The translations under genes were made by a program, and so were the position numbers. The notes below the pieces were generated by a model. That model saw only the letters and a program-made list of their open reading frames with translations. It was not told the origin of the DNA and did no database searches. Of a stretch of DNA of 64,000 bases, positions 12,201 through 23,394 are shown piece by piece (position 1 is the stretch's first letter; the number at the start of each line of letters is the position of its first letter). This DNA comes from Pyxicephalus adspersus. Lineage: Eukaryota > Chordata > Amphibia > Anura > Pyxicephalidae. The stretch covers positions 37,017,348-37,081,347 of the forward strand of contig NC_092859.1 of assembly GCF_032062135.1 (NCBI RefSeq), read 5' to 3'.

Positions 12201-15200
12201 ATGTTTGTTCAGGCATCATCCAGGGTCATCATCTACATTCTGAAATGAAATACTGTCTTAGAGATAACACAATCATGTAAATATTGTCTGTGTAGAAGTG
12301 TGTATGTGCTTGGCTGTGCATGCACATGTTGGGTACTATAGCTTCTACTGTTACCTATTACATTATGAGTTTCATTGTACAAATTTGGGTGAGTAAGCAC
12401 TGTGTGAGTTTTGTTTTACTCTTGGGGCCAGTTCAGATGCTGAGGTGCATTTACCACTTCCTTACAACCCCTTGAACCCTGCCAGTGGGTAAGTGTCCCG
12501 CCCACAGCCCCCTATAGGGATTATTTGGGGAAGTAGTGAGCAGTTGAGTGCTACTGACAGCCTCTTGTGTAAAATGCTGAAACACTAGTTCATTAGGAAC
12601 TTGTACTGGGGTTGGTGCTGCCACGCGGCTGGCAAGGTGCCAACTGCCAGGAGCTGCCCAACATGCCTGTTTCCTCTTCACCTCTTCACCTGTGAACTTT
12701 TACTTTACGTTTTTATATTCTCTAATATAGCACACCTTTTAGGAAAGGGGAGTCACATTTGTAGGGAAAGAAGACAAGTAAATCTTATTTGTTAATTTAT
12801 AACTTAGAGCCACTTGCAGCAATGCTCGATGGAGAAGATGTATGATTGAAGTTGTCTGCATCTCAGAGCCATGTGGACCCCAGGATCTTCAGGTTAAATT
12901 GTCTGTTTTTAACCTTTATTAGGACAAGGATGATTGTGGTTTCCTTCTGTGGGACTTTTCGTTATAATATCATCTCTGTGTATTTGGAGGTTTGCGCACT
13001 ACTTCTGTTTTCAGAATTTCCATTCTAATTAGGCAAAGCTTCAGCAAAGCTGGTAATTTTGAAGCTTGTTTTCTAATGGTGGGCAAATGAAATGAGTGTG
13101 AGAGAGAGCAGGCAAGATCCTACACTGCCACACCTTTAGGTGTTCATTACATTTTAGGAAGATCATTAACAGGAAGCAAGGCTGTGTGCAATATGTAAGT
13201 TTGGAAAGACATCAGACAAAAGGCTTTTAAAAAAAACACATTCTAAGCTTATAGGCATATTCTTTTATTATTATATTTGTTCCTTTCGCACTTCCATATA
13301 GAACTGACGTGTGTAAAAAATAATTTTGTTAGCCATAAAAAAAGGGGAAACAATGTTTTTCTAAAGTTGAAAATAACAATATAAGCAGAAGTATCTTTGT
13401 GGAAGGTGGAAGACAAATAAAAGTACTTCTTGTAAAGATTCACCTAAACAGTGAATAGTACAAAGAATATAAAAAATGGTGTAAATCTAACTCCCAGTTT
13501 AAAACACCAGCATTTGAACCAATATGTGACTTTATTAAAACCTAAACTTTTATGTAATGAAATATATAAAACCAGGGCAGTTTACTAGACAACTAGCATT
13601 TACATAAGGTCATAAATTACATCTTTCTCAGTACAGGTTTCCTTTAAAGATGATCCACTTGGTCCAAAAAGTGACTTGGTTTAAACCTTAAAGCCTAGGA
13701 GTCCCCTTGAGTTTAAATACTCAGATTCAAGTGCTGCCATACCTCATTTCCGGGTATCATGCCCAGGGGGGTCATCACGGCAGTGCCCCTTATTCCAAAT
13801 GTATGGCTGGTCACAAGATACTGGTCTTCAATGGGTTGGCCAGCCTTCAGTGATTTAAAGAACTGATATAATGACATCATGATCCTGTGACATGCCTGAG
13901 GGTAAGTTTTAAAACACAAAAAGGAAAAAAAAACTTCAACCATACTAGTAGTAGTATTTTTTTTAAATATCTTTTCTGAATTCTTCAGGAGGCAAGGGGT
14001 TGATTTAGGAGAGGGAAAAGCCCCAGATGTGGTTTTAAAGGAATGTTCTATTTTAAATCTAGTTTTACTACAGCTTTGAGTGCCATATTACACACATTTG
14101 CTGCACTGAGATGTACTGTGTTAGGCAGGCTATAGAAATTGAATGGTCTGCAATGTACCTGAAAGTAAATTAGTGGCTGCAAAGTACTTAGCAATGTGTT
14201 GCCTTGTGCAATTGTTACCACAATAGGATGGTGTGATGGGCTTTTTGGTATGTAGGTTTGCTTTTCTGAATGATGGTGAATGATTTGTCATTGCTTTCTT
14301 AAGTCTTACAACACATTACAAACGTCCGTGTAGTAAATAAAGGTATTGCTCCATATTCTTGAAAAAGGGAACAAACCTGATCAGAAGTTCACTGGTGGCA
14401 CACATTGTGAGCAAATATGTAATGATTTCAGCAGTACAGCGATTGCAACATTTGAAGCAACCCTTTGATTTCAAGGATTTGAAATATAAGAACTTGACAA
14501 CAACATGCCTTTCACCTGCACGTGTTCTTCTTAGACTGTAATGTAATGTAACGTGTGATTGCTATTTTATAGCTAAATGATATTTTAGCATTGACGTTGC
14601 AAGGAGAGTAAATCGGCTAAATTCATCGTTTTCTACCTGGGTAACATTGCCCATACAAAGCTACAGGTACAGCTACAAAGCAACCTTCTCAGTTGAGTGA
14701 AAATAAAAATAGCTTATCCTGTCTCAATTCCTCCTTGTCCCCAGGTTTTCTCTATAGACAAAAATATGTTCTTTGTGTCCACAGGTTGTTTTAACGTTCA
14801 GTTAAAATTGGCTAAATACTGTACATCCTAAATGTATCCAAACAAAACATGCTAAAAGTCTTAGGACCTGATCACAACATTCTGATTGAGTGTTAATATT
14901 TTGTTATGGTAGCCTATTTATTTGAATGATGGTACAGCACACCACAACATGTTTTAGTGTGTTTCCATGCACTGCGGTGAAGTGCAGGTACTTTGGGGTA
15001 CCATTGGAAATGAACGGCACCAAAACACACTAAGATGTATTGTTTGTCACTGTGTTATGAAAAGCCATGCTGCAACATATAAGTGTAAGGCTATGTTCCA
15101 ACTGGTGCAGTTACTGCTTCCTCACGCCAGTAAAATGTCCCCTTCGGGGAGAGCTTCTACCTGCAGCAGCCCAATAAACAATGAGTTGGTTGACGCTGGT

Positions 15201-16956
15201 TCTTTAGGAACTTGTTCTATGGTTCGAGTGACCAAGTGGTTGGCACTACATTCTTGGTAATAAAAGCTAAAGGAGATTGTAATTCAGATTGTAATGTGTA
15301 GTGAGCTTTGCAGTGCTGATCTTCTCATTCAGCAAGTTTTGCTGATTGCAGGGCTATAGGTCTTTTGTTGCCAAAATTCATTTTTCCCCTTGTTTCAGTC
15401 ACCGTAATAATTAGGACAGATGAAGACAAATTAAATCTCCCCAGTGGGACCACAGAAGGCAATAGAAGCTTGACAGGGCTCTGACCCTTCACTTCACATT
15501 TCATAACTATAAAATAAGAAAACACTTTAGTTTTTTTGAAGTTTGAGTTATCTATACATTCCTTTTGAAATATGACCTAGCCAGTTGTCGTCATAGTAGT
15601 TCCTTGTTTCATGTTTGCTTTTTCCCCTCAAGATCATTTATGAGAAATGCAAAGCCCATTAGCAGTCCCTGATTAAACACTTAGAGCTGAAGTGTGAGCA
15701 AAGTGCACTAAATGTTTGCAGAAATGGTAAAGCTTAACTTCAGCCAAGACTATGCATGGCCAGCTTTACAACACAAAGGCTCCTTCTGCTGCTAAGGTTT
15801 TATTTTTTATGTCTGACGCCTGTTTTTAATGTCTCTTTATTTATATTTTATTTATTTATTTTTGTCAGGTGCAAGTCACTGCGGAAAAGGAATTTATGCA
15901 CGAATGGATAAAGATTCCCTGCTTGGATAATGTTGGCAGTTGCACTTATGACAATATGTGTGATATTCTAGACCAGCTAATTCAGCCAGGACAGGCCTGT
16001 CCAGAACCTCTTCACACCTATGGAATACCTTGCCACTGTCCCTTCCAATCAGTAAGTGTCACCAGCTAGAAAACACAAAGCTAGGTAGTAGCACCTAACA
16101 ACAAAACAATGTGTGCTTATGTTATGACCCACTCTCCATGTGATAAATCTGTGTTATCTGTAAAAATAGATCAAATATTAGGAAAAAATGTAAAGGCACA
16201 CCTGCTTTACACCCACATTACCACCCATGATGGTAACATCACAATGCTTCCAGTAACACTATAGGAACAGGGGAAACTAGTGGTTCCACCTTTACTCTTG
16301 GCGTACTCCAAACAATTTAATTTGTTTCATCCTCTCAGCTTTATCCCAGATGTTTGAAATGTGTAGCAGGAGAGGTAGAAGAAGTAACAGGGGCTCTTTC
16401 CTGTAATACATTTTAATTGCATTACATAAAGAACAAAATAAAAATCAACAGCATTACAGTTCCTGATTTCAAACATATCATAATAGGAGTTGCCATGAAT
16501 TTTTGTTGCCTTACTTTATTAAGCCCTTTTGTAAAGTATAACAAAGTATAAGTGGAAACATTTAGGTGTAACATGGCCACTATCTTTATAATCAAGGGAC
16601 TCCAGTAAGTAGGTGTACATACAGAGTATGGTGAAAGGGCATAAATGAGCATGTATTACATGTAGAGGTGGTTAAAATACAAAAGGAGCCCAGCATGTGG
16701 CCCATCAACAACTGAGAGCTGATAAAAAAAATTTGTATATTGTATAATGACCCTTGTATAACCTTTTTTTTTTTTTTTATCACAGGGCACTTATTCTTTT
16801 CCCGTCACCAGCTTCTATGTCCCCAATCTGCCTCTGCCATCTATGTTTAGTAAGGGTGATTACCGCGTCACTGTTGTCCTGAGCCATGGAGACCAGGAAA
16901 TTGGATGTGCCAAAATCACTTTTTCTTTAGCTGTATCTTTTTCCAATTGGCCATAG
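6184..16956 (+). CDS. gm2a: Ganglioside GM2 activator, complete four-exon gene
   Basis: The product is a small secreted/lysosomal lipid-transfer protein of the ML (MD-2-related) fold. It lifts GM2 ganglioside from membranes and presents it to beta-hexosaminidase A. Joining 6184-6285, 8037-8189, 15869-16051 and 16786-16956 gives 202 residues; human GM2A has 193. All three introns are phase 0 with GT-AG ends. Residues 1-20 are a hydrophobic signal peptide (FFFACFALGYLNLVTA). The eight mature cysteines are C43, C103, C110, C116, C129, C140, C142 and C187. By homology they pair 43-187, 103-110, 116-142 and 129-140, each four residues beyond the human number. Hallmark blocks are FSWANCD (38-44), WIKIPC (98-103) and the run HTYGIPCHCPF (134-144). 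The human glycosylation asparagine is replaced by E67, while a new sequon NTT sits at 75. The C-terminus is about five residues longer than in human. The first ATG in the open frame is at 6184. The next gene, slc36a1-like, lies downstream on the same strand. Confidence 0.96.
6286..8036 (+). other. gm2a: gm2a intron 1
   Basis: GTAAGT donor and TTTTGTATAG acceptor. Apart from a small hAT-like MITE at 6929-7090, the 1.75 kb contains nothing that could be recognised. Confidence 0.85.
6929..7090 (+). mobile_element. Short hAT-like MITE in gm2a intron 1
   Basis: A 162-base GC-richer block is bounded by CAGCGTTCTCCC on the left and GGTTGAACACTG on the right, imperfect inverted termini of CAGTG type. 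The interior has an inverted ACCCGGC/GGGTGGTTACTGAAGAG arrangement. The flanking octamers agree only partly, so the target duplication is unproven. Confidence 0.5.
8037..8189 (+). CDS. gm2a: gm2a coding exon 2
   Basis: Encodes residues 35-85, including FSWANCD with the first conserved cysteine and PDPLIFPG. The human GNVT sequon reads GEMT here; eight residues later there is NTT. Acceptor TATAG ends at 8036; donor GTATGT starts at 8190. Confidence 0.95.
9013..9244. mobile_element. Palindromic MITE, copy 1
   Basis: About 230 bases whose halves are inverted repeats: GGGCCTGATTTATGAAAACT, CTCCAAGGCTGG and AAGCTGGGTGATCCAG on the left return as reverse complements on the right. Copies lie at 11300-11501, 41470-41696 and 59492-59676. 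Confidence 0.85.
9295..9366 (+). repeat. Perfect 31-bp inverted repeat (hairpin), 10-base loop
   Basis: Bases 9295-9325 are exactly complementary to 9336-9366; the loop is CTTTCTCAAC. It lies inside gm2a intron 2 on the transcribed strand, about 50 bases after MITE copy 1. The stem has no mismatch, so it is either recent or maintained. Confidence 0.95.
9426..9463. repeat. TA-rich palindromic tract
   Basis: A run of TATAATATAATATATATAT followed by its approximate reverse complement. A simple-sequence feature with cruciform potential. Confidence 0.8.
11300..11501. mobile_element. Palindromic MITE, copy 2
   Basis: Same family as 9013-9244: GGGCCTGATTTACTAAAGCT on the left, AATCAGACCCTA on the right, with GGTGAAGCTGGGTGATCCAG and its inverse inside. 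The right arm is shortened by internal deletion. Confidence 0.85.
15869..16051 (+). CDS. gm2a: gm2a coding exon 3 (cysteine-rich core)
   Basis: Encodes residues 86-146 with six of the eight conserved cysteines: WIKIPC, GSC, NMC, QAC, and the PCHC pair. This is the most conserved part of the GM2 activator. Acceptor TTTGTCAG ends at 15868; donor GTAAGT begins at 16052. Confidence 0.97.
16052..16785 (+). other. gm2a: gm2a intron 3
   Basis: GTAAGT donor; acceptor with a long T-rich tract ending ATCACAG at 16785. No other feature recognised. Confidence 0.85.
16786..16956 (+). CDS. gm2a: gm2a coding exon 4 with stop
   Basis: Encodes residues 147-202, starting GTYSFPVTSFYVPNLPLPS. It contains the last conserved cysteine in EIGCAKI (C187) and ends FSNWP before TAG at 16954-16956. 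The tail after CAKI is longer than in human GM2A. Confidence 0.95.
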   Translation, partial: GTYSFPVTSFYVPNLPLPSMFSKGDYRVTVVLSHGDQEIGCAKITFSLAVSFSNWP

Positions 16957-18100
16957 CTGAAAATCACAACTATGAATGAAGATGGCTTGCTTCTGAATTG
17001 CCTTGGCCCACATCAACTGGCTTGTACCACCCTATTCAGAAAAGCACAATTAAGATGTTGAAAAGTGTAGGAATTGTAGCAGCCAATCCAGCTTTGGTTT
17101 ATTGTAGTCAGAATATTGATGATTTGAACTGTTTGTTACATTTAAATCAGAGGTGAATTGTCTTGGTTGCATTGATCTACACTTTGCTTTGCCTTATTCT
17201 TTCAGCCCATTTTTTCTGTAGATAGCCTTTAGACATATATGAGCCATGAAAACAAATGGTGACGGTTTTATAACATGACTAATTTTTAACGCGACACTTA
17301 GCCTTTCTTTGTTTCTGATAACAACTCACATGGCTAGCAAAAGATCTGCAAAATTATTTCCATAACAATTTTAATAGCTATTACAGTGTTATCTTAGAAA
17401 TTGTGAAAGCAATAACTATGTGGGAATAAATATGTGTGATATGAGATAAAAAATGTGACAGTCATGAGCTCAGATTGAGCCGAAATTAAAAAAAAGTCAA
17501 CTTTGCTACATATTTAACCCATGCTTATGCATATTATTGAAACATTAGGCCAAATTTTAATTTGTGCAGAAAATATTTGATTTGATTGGAGCTGGCATGT
17601 AAATGTAGTCTTCAATATTTTGTCAACAACAACATGCCTGGGCTGTACTTAAAGACTAATTGAAGTCACCATTTATGTGACTCTAGATCATTCTTTTTCT
17701 TCATAATGTTGCTTCATGCCCTCCCACTGCAGTGCTATGAGCTGGAAGAATGGAATAACTGCACCATACCTCATCACAATGGTTCTTACACTGGATTTTA
17801 TTGCAGAGAACAGAAGGAGTAAATATCTGTGTGAAGGAGTGAAGTCTGGAATGCACACTCATATTCAGAACATGTAAAGAAGCTTTAAAATGAAAGTGGA
17901 AAATTAGCAATACTTCATTTTATCTGTTATTCAAGTCAACATTCATGTTCAGGGAACCAGGTTTATTTTTTTTCTATTTTAAGACTTTGGTTTTCCTGCA
18001 AAGAGGGAGGGGGTTCGAAGTAAATCCCCATATTGACATCAGATGATTGTTGATCTTTTGTGATTGTTTCAAGTGAATAAACGAGCGCTGTACACACAGC
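16957..18100 (+). other. gm2a: Probable gm2a 3' UTR region
   Basis: AT-rich noncoding sequence after the stop. AATAAA hexamers occur at 17425-17430 and 18076-18081, either of which could direct polyadenylation. The true end cannot be fixed from sequence. Confidence 0.4.
17425..17430 (+). terminator. Candidate poly(A) signal AATAAA for gm2a
   Basis: First AATAAA on the sense strand after the gm2a stop, about 470 bases downstream. A hexamer alone is weak evidence in AT-rich DNA. Confidence 0.35.
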
Positions 18101-20359
18101 TTGATGGAGAGGGGAAGACAAGTGAGCAACCATCTCCAAAGAAATGCACAGCAGTCATTTCTGATCGGTTATTAATCAATGCCATCATGTCGTATTGATA
18201 AATGACATCAGGGGATCACTGCGCCCATGTCAGATTTACACCTGGGATGAGCATGATCATTCAACTTGGGTGACATTCATGACGTGTATGTAACTTAGGG
18301 CTGTATCTCAGGTCTTCCAGAGCAATATGGATCCCAAAAACATTAGGGGTTATATGTATTAATGTGTGCTGTGGTGCCATTCATTTTGAATGCAATCCCC
18401 ATGAAAATTTTGAACCTATGCAGCTTCTGTAGGTGGGGAACTAGAAAAGTGCATTTATGTCTAATTCCTAGCATTAAATGCCTTTAAAGCCTCATGTGTG
18501 TAATTTCCATACATTCTAATGTGCCAGTACACACAGAGGTAATTTTGGACATTTAATTTTTGGGTTGCAAGAAAACATATCTCGCAGTGATTACTCACTC
18601 TAAAACTGCCATAAATGCTATATTAAGATGCTAATGTTCACCTGAAAATGCATTATGCACAAACTATCATAAACATTTAATTGAAATACATGGTGTGTTT
18701 GTAGGTACTTACGGGTCATTTATAGGCATCATGTCCCTCTTCTCGCATTGGCCTGATTTATTATGCTGTATAGGTTTTTAGGTATATCTATTACTGACAT
18801 GTGTTTTTCAATTGTCATTGCAGTAGTGCACCAGTCCAGCCCAGGAAAAATTGAGTAAAATTTACAACGCATGCTGGTGCTGTATATTTTGTATGTGTAA
18901 CACTACAGCAGTGTTCCTGGATAGCCTTTTGTAACACATACTCACATGTTCTTATAGTAAGGCAATAAGCCTGTTTTATCTGAAGGACAGTAATGCATTA
19001 GTGGTCTGATTACCAAAATTGGTAAAAGCTGATAGGACGACTTTGCTTACTGAACTTTTATGTATTGGCATCTGTTACCATCAGTAGAGGATCTTCCAGT
19101 TTGTCATCATCCACGGCTGCTGGATCATCATCGGGTATTACCTCCATGCTGCATCTAAACATGCTTGCTTCCCTGCAGTCATTAAATGCAAAGGCATTCC
19201 CAGGTTTTGGAGATTTGTCCTGAAAATAGGATCCTGGAAATGTCTCTGGTTGGAATCACTGATTAATTTTCCAATAAAATATAATTTTTTCAAAAAAGTT
19301 TTCTGGCATTCTTACAATCTGTTCTAGCTTTATACAGTATAGCTTTTTCTTTTGCCTTTGGATTTCTGATCTGTCAATAAAAGCAGCTACAAAATACAAA
19401 AATGAGCTGTACAACTGCATAGCACGGTAAAAGTATCAGTCTGATCAGCAAAACAATCTGACACTGCGGTGCAATGGGCTAGATTCTTTTTATTTTGTAG
19501 TCTTTGTAAGGTTTGATCATCACTGTGTTGCACATAACGTGTAAAAAGAGCAGAGCCGTGAGTGGAAATTAGCAGGTCCTCCAACTACAGTCTGAAAGCA
19601 ATGGGGTGGATACAAGACCAGTGACTCTGAACAAGGGAATAAAGCAGCAGTGATCAGTCTTTAATACAGGAACCATCTGCACAGAATCAAAGTACAGGAA
19701 TTGTAAAAAACTTGATTACTGCACAGATCGTTGAGAAATGCACTGTCAGCTGACTCCAGTAAATTATACATGTTCCTTGTGATAAGATATTGTTTTTTAG
19801 GCCCGAAGATCCATCCCATGGGATGGGATGGCAATTTTTTACAATTTCTTGCAAATCACATGGTGAGAAGCTGCAGCAGAAAATATCGGACATTTGTAAA
19901 CACAGTTTTCAGCATCTCATTTCACTGACCCAGAGTAATGTCTGAATAAAGATATTATCATATTTCTGTAAGGAAGAGCATATTAAGGAACTGCCATGGC
20001 TAATACCGGGATCTGTGAAAGACATAAAATGACTGAAATTGTTATTATGCTGGCAAGAAATGGAGGCCAGTGTGGTCCACGCTGTAGTTCTCAGAAATTT
20101 GCACAGCATAGAATCATGTGACAAGTGGCTGCTATACCCAGAAGCACGATAAAAGCCTGTTATATCTGAAGTATAGGGGGGTTTGAGATTCTCTTTTACG
20201 TTCAGGTACTGAGCAGGGTGGGCAGACTTTACAATTAGGAAATGAGGTCCTACTCTGTGATCAGCAAAGTAATGCTATTACTGGGGCTAAAAGACCTTAC
20301 TTGAGCAAATTATAGGCTTGTTTAAGACAATAGCTTGAACTATCCTTGTCACTAATATA
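18101..20359. other. Intergenic, nothing recognised
   Basis: No gene or repeat family recognised. A short GC palindrome (CATCCCATGGGATG) lies near 19812. The last stretch is the pre-insertion target of the retrotransposon that follows. Confidence 0.5.
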
Positions 20360-20374
20360 AAATAAATGAATAAG
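20360..20374. repeat. 15-bp target-site duplication, left copy
   Basis: AAATAAATGAATAAG is repeated exactly at 25609-25623, immediately after the retrotransposon tail. Confidence 0.9.
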
Positions 20375-20377
20375 TTA

Positions 20378-21154
20378 ATGCCTATGCTACGTTCACAAGA
20401 CCTGTCTACCTCTGATCTTGAGGCATCCATGTCTTCATCAGTGCCCAATGCCACAGCAGCAGAGGTGATAAAATCTCTTACACCATACTTTGACAAAAAG
20501 TTCTCTACCCTCCAGGCCACATTTGAAACAGCAGTGGCGACCATTGCTTCCAATGTTGCACGTATAGCGGAACTGGAACTGGTGAGTGACCTTGAGGACC
20601 AAGCTTTGGAAACACAAGGCAAACTTATTACTCACACAAAGCTGGTTTCTTCATTAGAAGAAAAAGTAGAAGATCTAGAAAATAAAAACAGGCGCTCCAA
20701 TCTACGCATAATTGGCATTCCGGAATCTTGGAAAGGGCAGGATCTAATTAAATATATTACAGTTGATATGCCATTGGCGCTTAACCTTACACCTCTGATC
20801 CTGCGGACTTTGGAAAGGGTTAATCAAGTAGGTCCTAAACGCCCCACACACAACCAGAGACCTAGGCCAGTGATTTCAAAGTTTTTTCACGCTCTGGACA
20901 AGGAATGGCACCGTGACCTAAAAGTGGGTGAGGACAAGCTTTTATTATTTCAGGATTTCTCCCCATCAGTAGCCAAAAGACGCAAACAGTTTGTACCGGT
21001 TTGCCGCCTCCTCGCAGAAAAAGGAATGCGTTTTGCTTTATTGTACCCGGCAAAACTTAGATTCCAGTGGGAAGGTGAAAACAAGTTGTTTGATGACCCC
21101 CAACTTATTATGGACCTTATTAATCAGGGCCGCCGCAACTCCCAGGAAACATAA
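20378..21154 (+). CDS. Retrotransposon ORF1p (L1-type RNA-binding protein)
   Basis: About 258 residues, uninterrupted. The N-terminal third is low complexity. A heptad-rich segment (about 60-105) resembles the coiled coil that trimerises L1 ORF1 proteins. Next comes ENKNRRSNLRIIGIPESW, the start of the RRM-like domain, and then a C-terminal domain with FQDFSPSVAKRRKQFVPVCR and GMRFALLYPAKLRF. That order is typical of L1/Tx1 ORF1p, a nucleic-acid chaperone coating the element RNA. The reading frame can be extended upstream to an ATG at 20366, but that ATG lies in the target-site duplication, so the element's own start is 20378 or was lost. It is intact while ORF2 is broken, but may simply be lightly decayed. 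Confidence 0.85.
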   Translation: MPMLRSQDLSTSDLEASMSSSVPNATAAEVIKSLTPYFDKKFSTLQATFETAVATIASNVARIAELELVSDLEDQALETQGKLITHTKLVSSLEEKVEDLENKNRRSNLRIIGIPESWKGQDLIKYITVDMPLALNLTPLILRTLERVNQVGPKRPTHNQRPRPVISKFFHALDKEWHRDLKVGEDKLLLFQDFSPSVAKRRKQFVPVCRLLAEKGMRFALLYPAKLRFQWEGENKLFDDPQLIMDLINQGRRNSQET

Positions 21155-23084
21155 GAAATATGACACTAGATGCTTGCATTTTTTTTTCTCCTAAATTTAA
21201 TGTTATGGCTCTTGATGGCTATTTAAGCATGTTGAAAGCCCCATATATCATGCTCTTGATTTATACTATTTTGACCTGCATAACTGTTTTTCATCTGAAA
21301 GACTATTTTCTTTCAGTGTATTTTAATGTTGAATATAAAAAAAATTGGATACTTTGTTACAGAGTTCACCCTACTGCCTGGAATAGATGGCAGAGGTTTG
21401 AGTTTATATATTTAAAACAGGGGAACTGGAATATAAGTAAGTAGCAGGTACAGAGTTTGTAATTTTGTGCAGCATGACTACTGATTTGTTAAAGGATTTG
21501 AGTGACCCCTACTGGCTGGGATTGAGATTGCTCTTTTTTTAGATAGATCTGCTGGTTGTTTTTTGTTTTGGTTACCACCATGACATCCCCACTAAGTGAC
21601 CAGTTCTCAAACTAATTTACGCCTGAGATCCTGGAATGTGGCTGGTCTTAACAGTCCCCAAAAACGTAAAAAAGTACTGACACATTTAAAACGCAGAAAA
21701 CCTGATATTGTGTTTCTGCAGGAAACTCATTGAAAAACAGGTGACACTGCAACTTTGCGTGACACTTGGATTGGGGACACTATTGCCACCATTTATGTCA
21801 CTAAGAAAAGAGGAGTGGCTATTCTCCAAAAATCTCCTCTATAAGGTTATTACTACGCTATTGGACAAGGAGTAGAGTATGCGATAGTGGTGTTGGAACT
21901 GGCGGGACAAAGGTACACATTATGTTCCATTTATGCCCCTATAGGCAATTCAAATTCATTTCATGCATCTCTCACACAAAAAAACTTCTTGAAGAAAACT
22001 ATCCGACATTGATAGTGGCCGGTGATTTTAATGCCATACTAGACCCTGCCCTGGAGCGCTCTAGTCTAGCTCATAGTACTCCAGGGACTACTTCAGGGGG
22101 CTCCAGCGTTTATTGACCCAGACTACATTGGTGGATGCTTGGCAGCTTCTTAAACCTGATGAAAAAAGCTACACCTGTTATTCTAAGTCCCATATGTCTT
22201 TTTCAAGAATTGATTATATTCTAATTGATGAATCTCTCTACTCTACTAGAGTTTCTGATGCGTCAATGGTGGCTTTTAATGTATCCGACCATGCTCCTGT
22301 TGTGCTGACCTTAGATCTTCCCCAAGGCGTTATTAGGACATTTCAATGGAGGTTCCCAACATATTTATTAGGATCACCGGATTTCACAAATTATGTGAAA
22401 ACCCACTGGGCCAATAGCCTCAATAACAACATTGGGATATGCACATACTGCTCTGGCGCACTTTGAAAGCAGTCATGAGAGGTGATCTCATGGACTATAC
22501 TAGGTGTAAACGTAGGGAACACCTCAAGGTATATGAGGAGTTACAGAGCAAGGTAAGTAGGGCTTATAGGGATTTTTTAGGAACTGGTTCACAGGCTGCA
22601 AAAAACACAACTTAGATACCAAAAGCACAATTTTTTTAGGTGGGGCAATAAGGTGGGCTCATTGTTGGCAAAGTTAACTAAACACCAGGGACCCAAACGT
22701 CATATTTTAAAGATAGTTGATCCCATGTCCCGAGTAACTCACAATTCTTCAAGGGAAATAATAGAAAGCACAGACGGTGTTATTAGATGATTTGCTGACT
22801 AAGGCTAGGCTCCCTAAACTAGGCTGGGAGGATAGGGAAGCTCTTAATAAACCAATTTCACTGGAAGAGGTCTAGAAGACAATTAAGTCTATGGCCAGTC
22901 AAAAAACCCCTGGCCCAGACGGCTATGCAGCTGAATTTTATAAATGTCTTCAGGAGGAAGTAACCCCCCTTCTGACCGAGGTTAATAACACTATCCTCCT
23001 ACAACAATCTCCATTTCCTGAGTTTAACAAAGCCCACACGATACTTATACCCAAAGAAGGTAGGGATCTAACATCGGTCTCATC

Positions 23085-23092
23085 CTATAGGC
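23085..23092. repeat. 8-bp target-site duplication of nested hAT, left copy
   Basis: CTATAGGC here is repeated exactly at 23395-23402, flanking the hAT element. Confidence 0.9.
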
Positions 23093-23394
23093 CAGTGTTT
23101 CCCAACTTTTCATAAGTCGCGGCACATATTTTACATTGGAAAAATCCCATGGCACACCACCAAACAAAAATGTCACAGACAGGGTAATTAGATACCTGCT
23201 GTCGAAGAGTATTTATTTGTTCTGCCTATCACTGCCTATACATTGCTGATATAGACAAATTAAGACAAATTATTTGCAGTAAATAAAAAATAATTTTCAC
23301 ACCAATTAACTGAAATTGGGTCATTTCCCATGGTACACCTGAAGATCTCTCACGGCAAACTAGTGTGCCGCGGCACAGTGGTTGAAAATCACTG
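23093..23394. mobile_element. 302-bp hAT MITE nested in LINE ORF2
   Basis: Begins CAGTGTTTCCCAAC and ends GTTGAAAATCACTG, inverted termini of the hAT Charlie-like kind, with a perfect 8-bp duplication on both sides. Conserved inner arms (GTCGCGGCACA and TGTGCCGCGGCAC) are also inverted. It interrupts the reverse transcriptase between RP and IS of the RPIS motif, so it landed after the LINE did. Confidence 0.93.

Larger units (their letters stand above)
8190..15868 (+). other. gm2a: gm2a intron 2 (7.7 kb)
   Basis: Largest gm2a intron, GTATGT to TTTTGTCAG. It contains two copies of a palindromic MITE, a perfect hairpin and an AT palindrome, listed separately. The rest (about 9470-11299 and 11502-15868) is AT-rich sequence in which I recognise no gene; short ORFs there look random. 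Confidence 0.85.

Noticed and set aside
13713..13943. 76-codon minus-strand ORF in gm2a intron 2
   Set aside because: Looks like repeat-derived sequence; no domain recognised and no supporting context.
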